Positions 1-16,735 of a DNA stretch of 64,000 nucleotides are shown here, piece by piece. Positions within the stretch are counted from its first letter, which is position 1, and each line of letters begins with the position of its first letter. The notes under the pieces are model-generated. The model made no database searches. It saw only the letters and a list, made by a program, of their open reading frames with translations, and was not told the origin of the DNA. Made by a program: the position numbers and the translations under genes. The stretch comes from Eublepharis macularius (lineage: Eukaryota > Chordata > Lepidosauria > Squamata > Eublepharidae). The DNA lies in the NCBI RefSeq assembly GCF_028583425.1, contig NC_072797.1, positions 25,454,001 through 25,518,000 of the forward strand, written 5' to 3'.

Positions 1-3000
1 CATACAGCCTGCACAACGAAGACCTGTTTCAACAAAAGTTTAAAAGCCATACAGAACAATTACAAAAGAAAAACAGTAAGGCTAGAGCATGAGTATTGTT
101 TCCAACAACAAAGTATGAGCTGAATCCAATTCAAGATACACAACACACGGTGGTACTGTCAACTCAGGTCAATGCCAAGGCCAGGACTTGCACTTTTATG
201 AAACTCTAACTCAGTATGCTATCAACTATGATAGCAAAGAAACTACTGGGGGAGGAGGACCCAGTTGGATTGACCAAATGTGATTTAATCTGGGCTAGGT
301 TTCCTCATTTAAAGTAACAAGGCATTTTAAAAAAATAAATGTGTAAGTCATTCATGCAATTGCACAGGGAAAGGTATATACTAAAACACAGAGAATAAAA
401 ACAACACACCAGTCACTGCCTTTGGGTCAGGACACTAGCTCAATTTAAAACCCGTAGAGGAAAGACATCCAACATTTCCAAATGCTTACAAAACATACAG
501 GTTTTCCTCATTTTCCTAAACCCCATAAAGACTACATTGAGCTTAGTAAGGAAATTAAAATGCTGGAAGATTAGCAAGCCAATAACATTATCAGATTTAT
601 GTGTTTCTGCCCCAATGGTCTGTAAGCTCATTTCATGGCTTGAAATCCTTGGGAGGCAGAAAAATAAGGCCCCTGTATTTCTGTCCAAAAGCTGCAAGCA
701 TCAAGCTCCATGAACCTAGTGGGACTTACATGTAAGTAAGCATGCCACAGGATATTTACGGAGCTCTTTTTTGTAGAGGTCAGGTCGACAATGGAATTTT
801 CACAGTGAAACATTCACTAAAAGCTAATTGAAAAAGCATCAGAGGGAAATAATTTTCTTTCCAAAAGATGGTTTCTTCTTGCTGCAACAACAACTACTAC
901 AAAATAGACCTCTTCCAGTGACAGTATACCAGCAATTTCCTGTGAAGACACACAAGGAGGAACAAAGCATTGCTGCATTCTGCCCAAGTGAGGTTCTAAT
1001 ACCCACACTATACTCTGCCTATTTAACAAGGAAAAATGTTCAAATGTTCAATAGTGAGCTAGCCCAAGGGTTATATGGAGTGTAAGTGTTCTCCTATATA
1101 TGCATGATGCCATTTCAGCACTTGCTTGTATGTCACAGATATCCCTACATTAAATTTCACAAGCAAGGGAACATTTAAAACTGCCTTGTACTAGAGCAGT
1201 GCCCTAACTCATCAAGCTCTGTATTACCTAAAACTTTGCATATTACCTACTACTTTGCATGGCAGCTAGGTCTCAGGAAAGGGGTCTTTTCTAACGCCTG
1301 CCAACCAAGACCCTTCAACCACATATAAGGACTGATCTTGGGACCTTCTGCATTCAAAGCATGAGTTCTATTACTGGGCCATAGCCTCTTCGTCCTAAAG
1401 AGGAGAGACAATAAGCCCCTAACTGAGTTATTATCACGCCAACACTCCGACTTTCCTTATGCCAATTCAGCATCGCTGGTATTAGTCACAGATGCTAGAA
1501 CGTGGCACTTTTGATTTGTACATTTAGTGATTCATCTCATTCAAAATCCTGTCTGAGACTGCAGCAAGCACAACAGCAGATGCTTTGCAGATATTTCTGT
1601 AAATTGCCTTCAAAGCATCTGCAAGTAAGTGGGAAGACAATTTCTTCACGAAGATTTGTGTGAGCAGCTTTATTCCACTTTATTTAAAACAAAGAAGAAA
1701 ACCTAGAGAGTTGTGTTGCAGGTACTGTTTCCATTCTATTTTTCTTTTAAAAAAAACAGGCCTGCTAATTATGTGCTTTACTACTGATGTCATGAAGCAT
1801 CAAGGAACCTTGCTTGCAAATATCAAGAATTTAACTGTATAACCATTTTTAGCAACAGGGCATCCTTGATATTTTTTACAAAAGGCTCAAAATATGTGAT
1901 CAACTACTGTTCTTGGGCTAGAGAATCCAGAGCACGCTTTCTTGAGAATAATCTCCATTAAACTCAGTGGGACTTCTGAGTAAGCAAGCACAGAACCAGG
2001 CTGCAAAATAAACATTTCCATTTTGTTGGCTAGAGCAACTGGAGTACATTATAGCCACACAGCAACCTCACTTGTACAAGGCATTCTCAAGGGCTGGATG
2101 AGAGACGAGGCTTTGTTTTAAGCTCATCTTTGATAAACAGCTTGACTAAATGCATTACTTGCCTTACAAGCTGCTTCAGAGTAACAATTCACTCACACCC
2201 AGTCTTGGTTTGCTGCATATTATATACACTCTTATACGCATATGCTAGTGAATATAGAAGGGGCTTAGTAGAAGGCCCCCAAGTTAATGGTACACAAAAC
2301 TATGTTAATCAATGGCCTTAATCGTCACTGTAACATGTTTGAATACTTCGGATGAATTTAACAAGAGGCTACTTTAAGAGCGACATGTCGGCAAAGTGCT
2401 CAGCTTTCCTTTAAGTAAACAAACAAGCAGCAGGGCCAGTTATTTGGACTTTACCTCTACTGGAATATTTAAAACAAACTTTAGAGGAAGATCTTCCACC
2501 GCATTTCTCTCCACAAATGCAAAGGCTCAAATTAGAAGGCATTTTCTTTGATGAGGAAATCACGGCTATTGTCACTTGGAATCTGAGAAGAGTGAAAGCT
2601 CTTCTTGTCAGATACTAACTACAAACCGATTAGGGCACCTCACTAATGCAAACACAAAGCCTGAGTGGCACTAGATGTCATCAGCTGCACCTGGAAAGCT
2701 ATCTGCAATGCTTCCTTTCAAGCTCATACCTGATTTGTAGTTTTCTTTATGCATGGTTACCCTTTGAAGACAATTCAGAAGTTCAAATGGTTATGAAACT
2801 TGTTAGCAGCCATACGCACCCCAAAGTAAAATTCAAAACAATCAAAGAACACTTTCCACAATACCTTTTATTATATTATACTGTACTTATTCAAAAGGAA
2901 GGTGGCAACCATAAACAATGCTAAAGAAAAAAGTATCAGCTGCCAAGACTTTACCAAATTTAGAACCCTAAACAACCAGAGCACAGCATATCCAGGGCAG

Positions 3001-3052
3001 CTCCTTCCTATCATCAAATTTTCCAACTGATCTTTCAGGTACCATAGTTATG
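1..3052. other. Presumed PRKAA1 intron 1, no gene seen
   Basis: No exon, RNA gene or intact mobile element is recognisable here. Because PRKAA1 exon 1 lies at 5153-5255 on the minus strand and ends in a splice donor, sequence to its left should be intron 1; that is inference from gene structure. Short open frames on both strands match no family I know, and no PRKAA1 exon 2 coding sequence is visible. A weak copy of the dispersed 'cagtgggacttctgag' repeat sits near 1955-1990. Confidence 0.6.
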
Positions 3053-3310
3053 GTTTAAAGCCTGGCTCTGGGAATCTCTCAGTAAACTACCTTGAGTTTA
3101 AAGCCTGGCTCTGGGAGCCTCTCGGTAAACTACCTTGAGTTTAAAGCCTGGCTCTGGGAACCTCTCAGTAAACTACCTTGAATTTAAAGCCTGGCTCTGG
3201 GAGCCTCTCGGTAAACTACCTTGAATTTAAAGCCTGGCTCTGGGAACCTCTCAGTAAACTACCTTGAGTTTAAAGCCTGGCTCTGGGAGCCTCTCGGTAA
3301 ACTACCTTGA
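3053..3310. repeat. Minisatellite, six 43-bp units in alternating A/B types
   Basis: Six head-to-tail 43-bp units beginning gtttaaagcctggctctggg and ending taaactaccttga. Units 1, 3 and 5 carry 'aayctctcagt' and units 2, 4 and 6 carry 'agcctctcggt', so the true period is an 86-bp dimer repeated three times. The array starts after 'tatg' at 3052 and stops abruptly at 'gttctacag'. It lies in the presumed first intron of PRKAA1. Confidence 0.95.
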
Positions 3311-4654
3311 GTTCTACAGAAGAAATGCATGATAGGAAAGCAATTTTAATAAACGCATAAGGCCCAGCCAAACCCAAATGGCAGCAGCAGGAGCTAGCTG
3401 CTCAGGTGATCCAAATTTACAGGCTGTTCTTAAAAAGTCTCAAACAGAAAAAGGAAGATATAGTTTCTTTCCTGAAGCTTCAGGCAACATTTTTTGGAGA
3501 CAAGTATTTTCTACCCTTCATTATTTTACTAATTGCAGCCCTTTAGGGACTGAGGGAAATACACTGCAATCAACAGAATGCCATGGGGAGAGGGTGCAGC
3601 GAAGTAATTCTTGCTCCCAAAGAGAGCAGTATTAAGTGAGATTGCTCTGGATTGCAGGGGGGGAGGGGGGTTCTTGACACTCCAATTCCTAAGAAGTTTG
3701 CCAGGCCACACCCGATTTGCACTTCAAAAAGCAAATGGTAAAGCTATATTGCCTATTATTTTAGTGTACTTATTGTTTTCGTTCTGTTAAATGACAATTT
3801 GTACGCCACCTTGAGAACAACTGCAGAAAGGTAGGAAAAACATTATAAACAAAATATACATAAGCAATCAGTTGAATCACAGTACTCTGGCTCGTTGACA
3901 GCGCATTATATTTTCATTACAAACCTCCAAGCCTCAAACTATCACACTGAGACAAATCTTCATTCGCTCATTTTCCAACTGTGGATTTTAGTGGAACTTG
4001 CCCAAGGAATTACAAGCAAAACAAGTTCTACTTTTGCCATTCAGCTGGACTATTCAATAAGAAAAGAAGCTTTTAAGTACACCACAAACATGAAACTGTG
4101 TACACATCTATCAATCACCTTGGGTTAACATTTACAGCCAGCCTGTTGTTTTGCAAGTAAAAAGCTGTTGGTTACAGATGCAAAGTTTTCCAGACAGTGT
4201 GCTCAAGAGACCTTGGTTTTTACAGGTTTATTGCCATTCCTACCACTCCACCTCATTATATAGTACACTTGGAAAAGGATAAGAACATGCCACCCTGGCT
4301 GAAACTGGATGGTGCAAGAATAGGGAGGCAGACCTGGCTAGGAAGTGGAGAAGGTTGCTAGAAGGTAACAACAATAAGGAAACTCCATGAATTTACAGAG
4401 GTACAGGCTTTTCAACTTTTGTTTAAAAAACTGCACTCCAACACATCCCTCCTTAGATACAAGCACTTTTGAACACTTCTGAATAAACGTGTATAGGTTC
4501 AGGCTACAAGAATCCGGTCTGACAACACCTTCTGGCAAGTAGATGCCCCTGGGCACTTAGATCCAGAGGAGTTAGCCGTGTTAGTCTGTAGTAGCAGCAA
4601 AATCTGGGCACTTAGAGACACCTTCCATGCAAAAGCACACAGGCTCAGGCTGCA
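3311..4654. other. Presumed PRKAA1 intron 1, mostly unrecognised
   Basis: No gene is visible. A stretch near 3797-3846 ('gtacgccaccttgagaacaa') looks like the 3' end of a CR1/L2-type LINE, and 4565-4600 carries the 'gagttagccgtgttagtctg' phrase that recurs at the end of the hammerhead-like retroelement tail at about 63670-63695. The rest shows no recognisable family. Confidence 0.5.
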
Positions 4655-4815
4655 CAGCACACTTTTATTTATTTACCTTATTTATAATCCGCCTTTCTCA
4701 TTGAGGCAGATTATATGGTGCGAGTCAGTAGAATCAATTTCAAAGACGTTTCAATAAACTCAAATTTGCAAAGATTTAAAACCAGCAGGAACCCAATACA
4801 GAGCTGAAGAAAAGC
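4655..4815 (-). mobile_element. LINE 3'-end fragment (CR1/L2-like), minus strand
   Basis: Contains 'aatccgcctttctcattgag', whose reverse complement is the typical '...gagaaaggcggattataa' end of a CR1/L2-like LINE. Related copies in the same orientation occur at 56700-57090 and 58545-58675, sharing the 'cctttctcactgag' and 'gtgtgagattagtacaatca' phrases. Family assignment is tentative; the repeat status is supported by the three copies in the window. Confidence 0.55.
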
Positions 4816-5102
4816 AAATCCGGCTTGCAAAATTTGTTTTTAACTAAAAAAAATCAGTGGCAGGTGCATTTAATCCCTCTTGGATACAAACCCCATGAAG
4901 CCACCCCCTCCTTCCTTCCCTCAACCCAAAGGCAGGCAGCCCCATTTGTTTTTCCAAAACTTGGGGGAGCAACCGTTTGTGCACCCCCAGAATAATAAAC
5001 GACCCCCTCCCTGTCTCAGCCCTCAGTCCCGTCAGCAGAAAGGCGCCAGTGCCTCCCCCCCGCTCCACCTATGGGGACAGAGCGCCTTCACCCCCCATCT
5101 CA

Positions 5103-5999
<897 letters not shown>

Positions 6000-6215
6000 C
6001 AGGGTTGCCAGCCTCCAGGAAGTGGCTGGCGATCTCCCGGAATTACAACTGGTCTCCAGGGCAGAGATCAGTTCACCTGGAGAAAATGGCTACTTTGGGG
6101 GTGGACTCTATGGAATTATGCCATGCCAAGGTCTTTTCCCTCCCCAAACCTCACTTTCTCCAGGTTTCACCCCCCAGATCTCCAGGAATTTCCCAACTTG
6201 GAGCTGGCAACCCTA
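6000..6215 (+). mobile_element. hAT-like MITE, YAGGGTTGCCA family
   Basis: About 216 bp, starting CAGGGTTGCCAGCC and ending GCTGGCAACCCTA (inverted termini). It is flanked by tctggcag (5992-5999) and cctggcag (6216-6223), a 7/8 match to an 8-bp target duplication, as expected for hAT transposase mobilisation. It carries no coding sequence. Same family as copies at 14538, 14868, 30032, 39725, 47853, 48388, 49013 and 55505. Confidence 0.8.
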
Positions 6216-6319
6216 CCTGGCAGCCAGTACCACAACACTGGACTATAGTTTTCCCAGATGCAGGCTGCTAGAGGAAGGAGAGAAAGCTAAAGGCGGGCAG
6301 ATAAATTTTATTTTACTTT

Positions 6320-6505
6320 TTTACACCCTGCCTTTCACATCATTCTCCTCCATTTTATCCTCAGAACAACCCTCTGAGGTAGGTTAGGCTGTTGTGTGAT
6401 TGCCTGGCCCAAGATGACCCAGTATGCTTCCATGGCAGAGTGGGGATTTGAACATGGGCCCCCTGGATCCTAGTCTAACACTCCTACGCCATGCTCTCAG
6501 GTAGG
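6320..6505 (-). mobile_element. tRNA-derived SINE, minus strand
   Basis: The reverse complement carries 'ggatttgaac'-type B-box-like sequence in the minus sense ('ccccactctgcc...'), the 'cttgggccaggcaatcaca' phrase and a LINE-like tail 'ggataaaatggaggagaatg'. The same organisation occurs in the plus-strand copies at 9944 and 46551. No target duplication was found. Confidence 0.65.
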
Positions 6506-6699
6506 GTGACTGGTGGTGGTTGGGAAGGAGAGAAAAGCAGGAAATGGGGAGAGATTATGAGGGCTTTCATGGAAGGGAAACAGGAGTGGAGGACAAAATA
6601 AGATAACCCCCTACAAACCTTGTAGATCTCCCATTAATAGCAGAGGCATTCGTAGTGTTCTCAGCAATCCTTTAATGGATACTGGGACTTTTTGCATGC

Positions 6700-7112
6700 A
6701 AATTTTGTATCTTGTCCTGCAGCATCAATGTGTGTTATATGCTGACAAATCATCTTTGATCTATGGCAATCCTATGAATGAAAAACCCTCCAAAATGATT
6801 AACAGAATTGCTCAGATCTTGCAAACTGGAAGATGTGGCTTCTTTTATCGAGTCAAGCCATCTCATTTTAGGTCTTCCTCTTTTCTTGCTGCCTTTTCCT
6901 AGCATTATTTTTTCAAGTCTTGTCTTCTCATGATGTGACCAAAGTATGATAGCCTCAGTTTTGTCAATTATAGCTTCTAGGGAGAATTCCGGATTTGATC
7001 TAGAAGCTACTTATTTGTCCTTTTGGCCGTCCATGGGATGTGCAAAATTCTCCTCCCACACCACGTCAAATTAATCCATTTTCTTCCTGTCGGCTTTCTT
7101 CATTGCTGATCT
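6700..7112 (-). mobile_element. BovB (RTE) LINE 3' fragment, minus strand
   Basis: Translating the reverse complement gives pieces typical of the C-terminus of BovB reverse transcriptase: a 'KLRLSYFGHIMRRQD' type block and then 'LGKGSKKRGRPKMRWLDS', followed by the 3' region. The frame is broken and the 5' part is missing. A second BovB fragment of the same region lies at 43540-44025 on the plus strand. The right edge abuts a SINE at 7113. Confidence 0.75.
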
Positions 7113-7350
7113 GAAGAGCCAGTTTGGTGTAGTGGTTAAGAGTGGCAAGACTCTAATCTAGAGAGCTGGGTTTGATTCCCCACTCCTCCACTTGAAGCCA
7201 GCTGGGTGACCTTGGGCAAGTCACAGCTCTCTCAGCCCCACCCACCTTACAGAGTGTTTTGATGTGGGGATAACAACAACATACTTTGTAAACCACTCTG
7301 AGTGGGCATTAAGTTGTCCTGAAGGGAGGTGTATAAGTCGAATGTTGTTA
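7113..7350 (+). mobile_element. Sauria-type tRNA-derived SINE
   Basis: tRNA-like head with A-box-like 'tggtgtagtggttaagagt' and B-box-like 'gggtttgattccccac', then 'gccagctgggtgaccttggg' and a tail 'tgtaaaccactctgagtggg'...'gaatgttgtt'. Nearly full length. Other copies of this family are at 46122, 48775, 50608 (5'-truncated) and 51310 (minus). Confidence 0.85.
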
Positions 7351-8849
7351 TAATTATCTTTCACACTCATACATAGTAATGGGGAATACCATCTTTTGGA
7401 TCACTAGTATCGTATTTTTAAAACGTCTTCCTGCTTCCAGAGCATCATATATGGTATTTTCCAGTTAAGCTGTGACCACACAGTGCCAGGAGACCTGGGT
7501 CAGATAATGTGGCCCATAAGGCAGCTTCATACATTCATACTTGACAGGAGGGCAGAACTTTTTTTGATGCTTAGGGAACATACCCACCCTCCCAGGACAA
7601 ACACATAAAACATCTCTATAGTATGTATACAGTTCATGTGTTTGTAATTCACCTGTTTTTGCCTTCATTTTATAGACAAATCCATAGCCATTATTACTGA
7701 GCAGCATAAATCCGTCACAACCTTCATTAGTATTGTTTTAAGCTCTTAAACTCAGAGTTGCTGAATGTGCAAATTCCCAGATCTGCTGATAAAGTCAGAA
7801 AAGTTCAGTTTATTCTTGCAGTGATCATTAACTCCAGGGGGTGAAAGCCTCCCTTCCACAGAGGTTACTTAACAGGTTGGAAGAATCTGTTTTTGCACTT
7901 CAGAGAACATCGTAGTTTATCAAGGCACTATAAAAACATCCAGTGCAGTCGTTTGAAAAACTACTTTTAAAGCCTTATATTGAAGTGATGCAGTTTCTGG
8001 AGGGAGAGCCTGATCAGCTATTTATCAAATACCAGATTTTCAAGTCAAGGACACCAAATCTTTACACCGTGTTTTAAAGGATATATATACCTCACCCCTG
8101 CATCTTCAAAGATAGGCAAAGGGGTATGCATATGTGATAAGGTAGCTGGAAAATGGAAGAATACATATTTTGATAAGTTAAAATTTTTAGTCATGTTTTT
8201 ACTGGTATATGTCCTTTTATGATTCTGCATTGCCACTGGGATTGTGATCTGTTTCGGGGCTGGAGAGATAGCAATCAAGACATTTCAATATTTCAGCCCT
8301 TACACAAAATGTAAGATTCACCCTGAACTTTAGTTCAATTTCCACTGGTGGACAATAAGTGCTCTTTTATATTGCCAGCCACTGAAATACTTGGGAAGAG
8401 TGAAGAAAAAAATACTAACATGTTTAAAGGCAAAGTGTTGATCATGTGCTATGGTGGTCTACAGACTACTACTCCAACCTTTGATATGGGATTTTCTAAA
8501 AAAAAATTACTTAAAATAGTTATACCCTGCCTCATCTTCTCCATCTCAAGATAGCAACAAAAATAGCAAAAGCTGCAAAGACATTGTAATTTAGTAAGCT
8601 TCTAGCAAGTTAAAACCAACAAATACAGCTAAAAAAAGTTTTTAAAAAGTTAAAAACATAGCCTAAAAACAATTTGCCTTGCACCAAATGCCCTCTGGAC
8701 AGGGAAGGCTTCTACCACATCTGCTCTGGTAGCCCAGTTCAGAGGCACGGACCTACTGCAGATGCCTGTGTGCCAAATGTTGCTAATGGGATATGACCCA
8801 TTAAACAGACTTTTAGTATCTGGCTGTATTTCTTCTCATTGATACTCGT
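7351..8849. other. Intergenic, nothing recognised
   Basis: AT-rich sequence between PRKAA1 and RPL37. Short open frames on both strands carry no recognisable domains and no coding bias that I can see. No inverted or tandem repeat of note. Confidence 0.5.
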
Positions 8850-9035
8850 TTCGTCGATATCCCACTTCTCTTCCCCGTGTGTTGACCCAAAGTAGCTTAC
8901 ATCATTCTCTCATTTTATCATCACAATCTTGTCACTGAGGTGTGTGACCTGCCCAAGGCTAACCAGCAAGTTTTCATGCCACTGGGGATTCAAGCATTGG
9001 TCTTCCTAATCCTGGTCCAACAATCTACATTGGAT
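8850..9035 (-). mobile_element. Old SINE copy, minus strand
   Basis: Contains 'atatcccacttctcttcccc' at one end and 'ctgcccaaggctaaccagca' followed by 'ggggattcaagcattggtct' at the other. Reverse complemented this reads as the usual order: B-box-like region, 'cttgggcag' block, 'gatgtaagctactttgggt' and a '...gtgggatat' LINE-like tail. Diverged; family uncertain. Confidence 0.55.
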
Positions 9036-9943
9036 CTCATTAGCCTTTACTAAATTTTTAATGCAACCCCCCCCCTCCATTTTTCTGTATTGATATTTGA
9101 CCTGTCTTTTTTGGATGCCTGTTGCTGCTTTTGTCCCTTGTTCAGGTTTCCCCTCTGCCTCCCCCTTAAAAGCCGACACCTCTGCTCCAAACCTACTTTA
9201 ACAGATTGAGGGTTGCCCATAAGGAATCCAATTTCTTTTGCCATTAACACGATAAAAAGTAAAAATGTCTCTCATGAAACTTCCACCAAGTCTCAGTAGT
9301 TTGGAGAAAGGGGAAATTTCGTTGCCTTGGGCCGAGTATGAGATTTAGAAAACGGGCCATAACTCTTGTAGAGATTTAGGAGAAGAACAGAGGCAACTTG
9401 CTGCTTTTGGAATCTCTGCAGAGCCAGATTCTGGTCTCCTCCAAATTTGAGTGATGGCTAGGGCAGTGCCTATTCTATATATGACATCAATATATCAATG
9501 CAGCTGGTGTGGTTGCCACTAGGAGACTAGTAGATTGTTTTACACTCTCCATGCTACAAAACTAAAGATGCCTCAAAGTTCGGCAGTGTTTAATGACAAA
9601 TGTTACTGATTTTCAAGTCCAGCATTTCTATCTGAGCAGGTCATGAATTGATTTTTTTCCCCTAGCAGATTTTATGGCCAAATATAATTCACATCGGGGG
9701 ACCTGCCACGCACTATTAGCAGACAGCTTGCTGTTTTTCTCTTTAACAGCATATTGCATTTTCCAGTTCCAATTGTTTTCTTTTGGCAGCTTTGGTATGG
9801 TAAGGATCAGTCTCTTTCCCTTGAAAAATCAGTTCTACACCACAAAAGCCCATTATGTAACCAACGGAGCAAGCATCCCCCCCTATAGTCTACCATCAGA
9901 AATGTTTGATTACCCTAAAATTATCCTATTTAAAAGAGAGCAG
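9036..9943. other. Intergenic, nothing recognised
   Basis: No gene or familiar repeat was identified. The segment includes a cytosine run at 9066 and a purine-rich block, and otherwise reads as unique AT-rich DNA. Confidence 0.45.
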
Positions 9944-10135
9944 TGTTCTACAGTGGTTAGTGTTGAACTGGAAGAACTGGATCTGAATCCTCACCGTGCC
10001 ATGGAAACTTGCTGGGTGGTCTTGGGCGAGTCACACATGCTCAGCCTAACCTACCTCACAGGGATGTTGTGAGGAAAAAATTACATAAGCAACCTTGCAT
10101 CCCCACTGGGGAGAAAGGTGGGATATAAAAACAAA
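9944..10135 (+). mobile_element. tRNA-derived SINE
   Basis: Head with 'tctacagtggttagtgttg' (A-box-like) and 'ggatctgaatcctcaccg' (B-box-like), then 'cttgggcgagtcacacatgc', 'cctacctcacagggatgttg' and a tail 'gggagaaaggtgggatataa' ending in A-rich sequence. Same family as 46551-46775 and 52470-52660. Confidence 0.75.
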
Positions 10136-11464
10136 ACATTAAAATCCCCTCTGATGTCCTGTCTCAATTTCAGAGCTCCTGGTGTAACCATAAGCATTAT
10201 TTAGAAACCTGAATTATATGAGTCAATATACTGTATTATTGCTCTCTAACCCCGAAACCCAGCAGAAACAAGAGTTTTCATTCCAGATCCTGTTGTGGTT
10301 ACCTCAAAAATCTTAAAACTCTCTTTACAGGTGGCATCTGAACACACACCTTAATCCAGTCTTCCAGAAGCTCAAGGCATGTATATGAATCATATCTGAC
10401 ACAGCTTTGTAGTGAATCAAACACTTGGAGAAAAGTTTTCTCAAGTCGTCATCTCAATAGCAAAAGAAACAAAATGAGCTCCAAAGAGAACCCTTATTAA
10501 ATATTTAGAGTTTGAAAATGATGCGTTGTTCTTAGGCAACTTTAACTTTGCATGGATGTCATGAGCCAAGTTAGACTCATTCACTTGCAGATATACTACA
10601 AATACAAGAGGGGAAACAGACATATTGTATAATATTGCAAAGCACAGCGGAAAACAAGATCTACTCAGGAGCAGGCCAATGCATTCATTGTGGACCAAAC
10701 TGGGCAGTATAAAATCTGCACTGTTTCCCATTCAGCAGCTTCTCACTACAGAACTGAACAGCTGTGTGACCCACCCTCGTTTAAGTTTTGACTGCATTTT
10801 GTACTGTTATGTAATAAAAAACTGGTAACCTTCTGGCCTCTTTGCATCTCTACTAACTGAATATAGCACTTCATGTGTCTTTATGAACAAAGCTCTGGTT
10901 CACAAAAGCTTGTGCCATACTAGATTTTAAGATGCCACTAGATTCTCGTGGCTGTGGCAGATTCAACCCCCCTAGAATGTGAATTAATCAGGCTAAGCTG
11001 AACTTGCTTTATCAGGCAAAACTTCAGTTACTCCTGCACACCTCTGGAACAGCTGATTGCAATGATACTGCAAGGATACTACATGCAGGATGCTTCAGTA
11101 GATGAGTACACTCTAAGTGGCCATATCGTGTATATAAATCTCAAGCAGCTATGAACACCGCACTGAAAAATCAAGGCCCGTATATGATTTGCTCCTTCAG
11201 CAAATTGTATCATGACACATCTACAGCTTCACTTTGATTTAATTTAATCGAGGCACATTCAGCTACACCAGCTTACCCAAACGAACCTTTAAGTACTACT
11301 TCGGTTTTTTTAAACAAATGAGTTTTGTATATTTGTTTCCATAAAAAACCGAGGATATGGTCTTTCACCAGGCTCAATTTGAATAGTCAAACACAGAGAC
11401 AACTTTCTGAATGATATGGGAGAGCAGACACTGAGGAACATACAACGATGACCACGTTTTCCCC
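10136..11464. other. Intergenic DNA downstream of RPL37
   Basis: Holds no gene that I can support. At about 10885-10965 there is a diverged copy of the hammerhead-like retroelement tail ('ttcacaaaagcttgtgcc', then 'aagatgccactagattctcg'). The rest is unrecognised AT-rich sequence. Confidence 0.5.
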
Positions 11465-11480
11465 CCCATAAAGGAGCCCA

Positions 11481-11486
11481 TTTATT
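11481..11486 (-). terminator. RPL37 poly(A) signal
   Basis: TTTATT on the plus strand is AATAAA on the minus strand, 17-22 bases after the RPL37 stop codon at 11503. This gives a very short 3' untranslated region, typical of ribosomal protein genes. Cleavage is expected near 11460-11470. Confidence 0.85.
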
Positions 11487-11502
11487 TTAGACATTTGAGT
11501 CC

Positions 11503-15388
<3,886 letters not shown>

Positions 15389-15408
15389 CTTCCTTCAGTC
15401 GCCGGGAC

Positions 15409-15450
15409 GAAAGAGAGTTAACCCCGCCTCCACTTCCGCTATAATCCTAT
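15409..15450 (-). promoter_or_regulatory. RPL37 core promoter: TOP start site, TATA-like and ETS-like motifs
   Basis: On the minus strand, CTCTCTTTCG begins near 15417, a 5'-terminal oligopyrimidine start that couples translation to growth signalling. About 25-30 bases upstream is 'ggattatagcggaagtgg', which holds a TATA-like ATTATAG and a GGAAG ETS-type core. The motifs are seen directly; the start position is inferred. Confidence 0.65.
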
Positions 15451-15750
15451 CCACGTTTCCGCGGAAAGTGGCACGGCCACTAAAGCCGTCCGGCAGCTTC
15501 AAGACCGGATGGAAACAGAGGTGACACCTCCGTTGCGTGTTTAAATTTTTTTTAAGCTTTTTGTTTCTATGGCAGCGGGAGCGGCTTGGTGCTGCGAATG
15601 GAGTCACCGATTTCGAATCGTCACGGGGCGGGGCGGAGGGAGGGGTTAGTTTCCCGCGGTTTTGCCTGAGAGAAACTAGATGGTGAAGGCACCGCCCCCT
15701 TTCCCTCAGCCTTGGGATGTTCCTCTGGGTGATTTTCTCTTCAGAATAAA

Positions 15751-16640
15751 ATTGCGGCGGGGGATTAGGCAGCGTCAATTTGGCCCTGCCCCTAGACCCA
15801 GTGGAAAACGCTTTTAAACTTATGTTTTTTCTTAAGAATGAACAGTAGAAGTGACATGACTGGTTGGAAATTCTCAGCTCTGTGGGAGCAAATGCCGTTC
15901 TAAGTAGTACAAGCATAAAAGTGGTGAATTTAACAGGCATGGCACTTTAAAGACTATTTTTATTCCACTGTAGACTTCTTGGAAGGTTTATGCTGGAATA
16001 CAATGTTGTGAGTCTTTAAGTCACAAGAATTGTTTTTAAAAAGTGGAAGATTTATCTATTTGCTTATACTTGTCCTGGCTTTGTCCTCAATGGGGACCCT
16101 CTCATTTATTTAATTTTTATTTCTTTTTTATCTTTCAGCATTTCTTAAAATGTGTATTGGATTTCTGCAGGGTTTAAAATCTTCGCAAATTTGCATGTAT
16201 ATACTCATTACATGTTTATTGAAATGTCTTTGATATTTACTGTACTGGCTCACGATGTGTCATCTACGTTGAGCCTCAGGGAGAAAGGCATACTATAACA
16301 TAAATAAAAATAAAAAATACATTTTATTTAATTTCTCTTTAATTTTTCAGGATGTTCCATTGCTGACCTAAGAGTTGCAGTCCTCAAACAGAGAAGCTTC
16401 AAGGGCAGATTACTATTCAAGATTCCTGAATTTGAGATCAATCACAAATTCAGAACATAAGGACAGGATTTTTTTTCTTGCTACAGATACTAAATTTCTG
16501 CATTTCCCTACACTGTGCATTTCTCCACTACTCTAATCAAGCGGGTTATGTTTTCCATTGTACCTTTGCATCCATTCCTGACTCCCTCCTTTGCAACATC
16601 TCTCCCACTTTTCTGAGGGGGAATGTAAGGATTCAGGAGG
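15751..16640. other. RPL37-C7 intergenic, nothing recognised
   Basis: No gene seen. The stretch at 16235-16320 ('actggctcacgatgtgtcat', 'aaaggcatactataacataa') resembles a LINE 3' end followed by an A/T-rich tail. CARD6, which lies here in mammals, is not apparent. Confidence 0.45.
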
Positions 16641-16735
16641 TCTCCATTCCAACTTTTATCTGATGAAGGGAGCTTGACTCAAAAGCTTATACCCTGAAAA
16701 TCTTGTAGTCTATAAGGTGCTACTGGACTCATCAT
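16640..16735 (+). mobile_element. Retroelement 3' tail with hammerhead-like core (degenerate)
   Basis: Contains CTGATGA at 16660-16666, a short pairing segment (GAG 16670-16672 with CTC 16678-16680), then 'aaaagcttataccctg' and the tail 'ataaggtgctactggactc'. The order CTGANGA, hairpin, (G)AAA, GCTTAT is that of a type of small hammerhead ribozyme known from Penelope-like elements. Here the GAAA box is AAAA, so it is likely inactive. Family name tentative. Confidence 0.5.

Noticed and set aside
3053-3310. CRISPR-like regular repeat
   Set aside because: Units are contiguous with no spacers, and the genome is vertebrate; it is a minisatellite.
15395-15940. 181-codon minus-strand frame upstream of RPL37
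   Set aside because: It lies in the RPL37 promoter, shows no domain and crosses the inferred transcription start.
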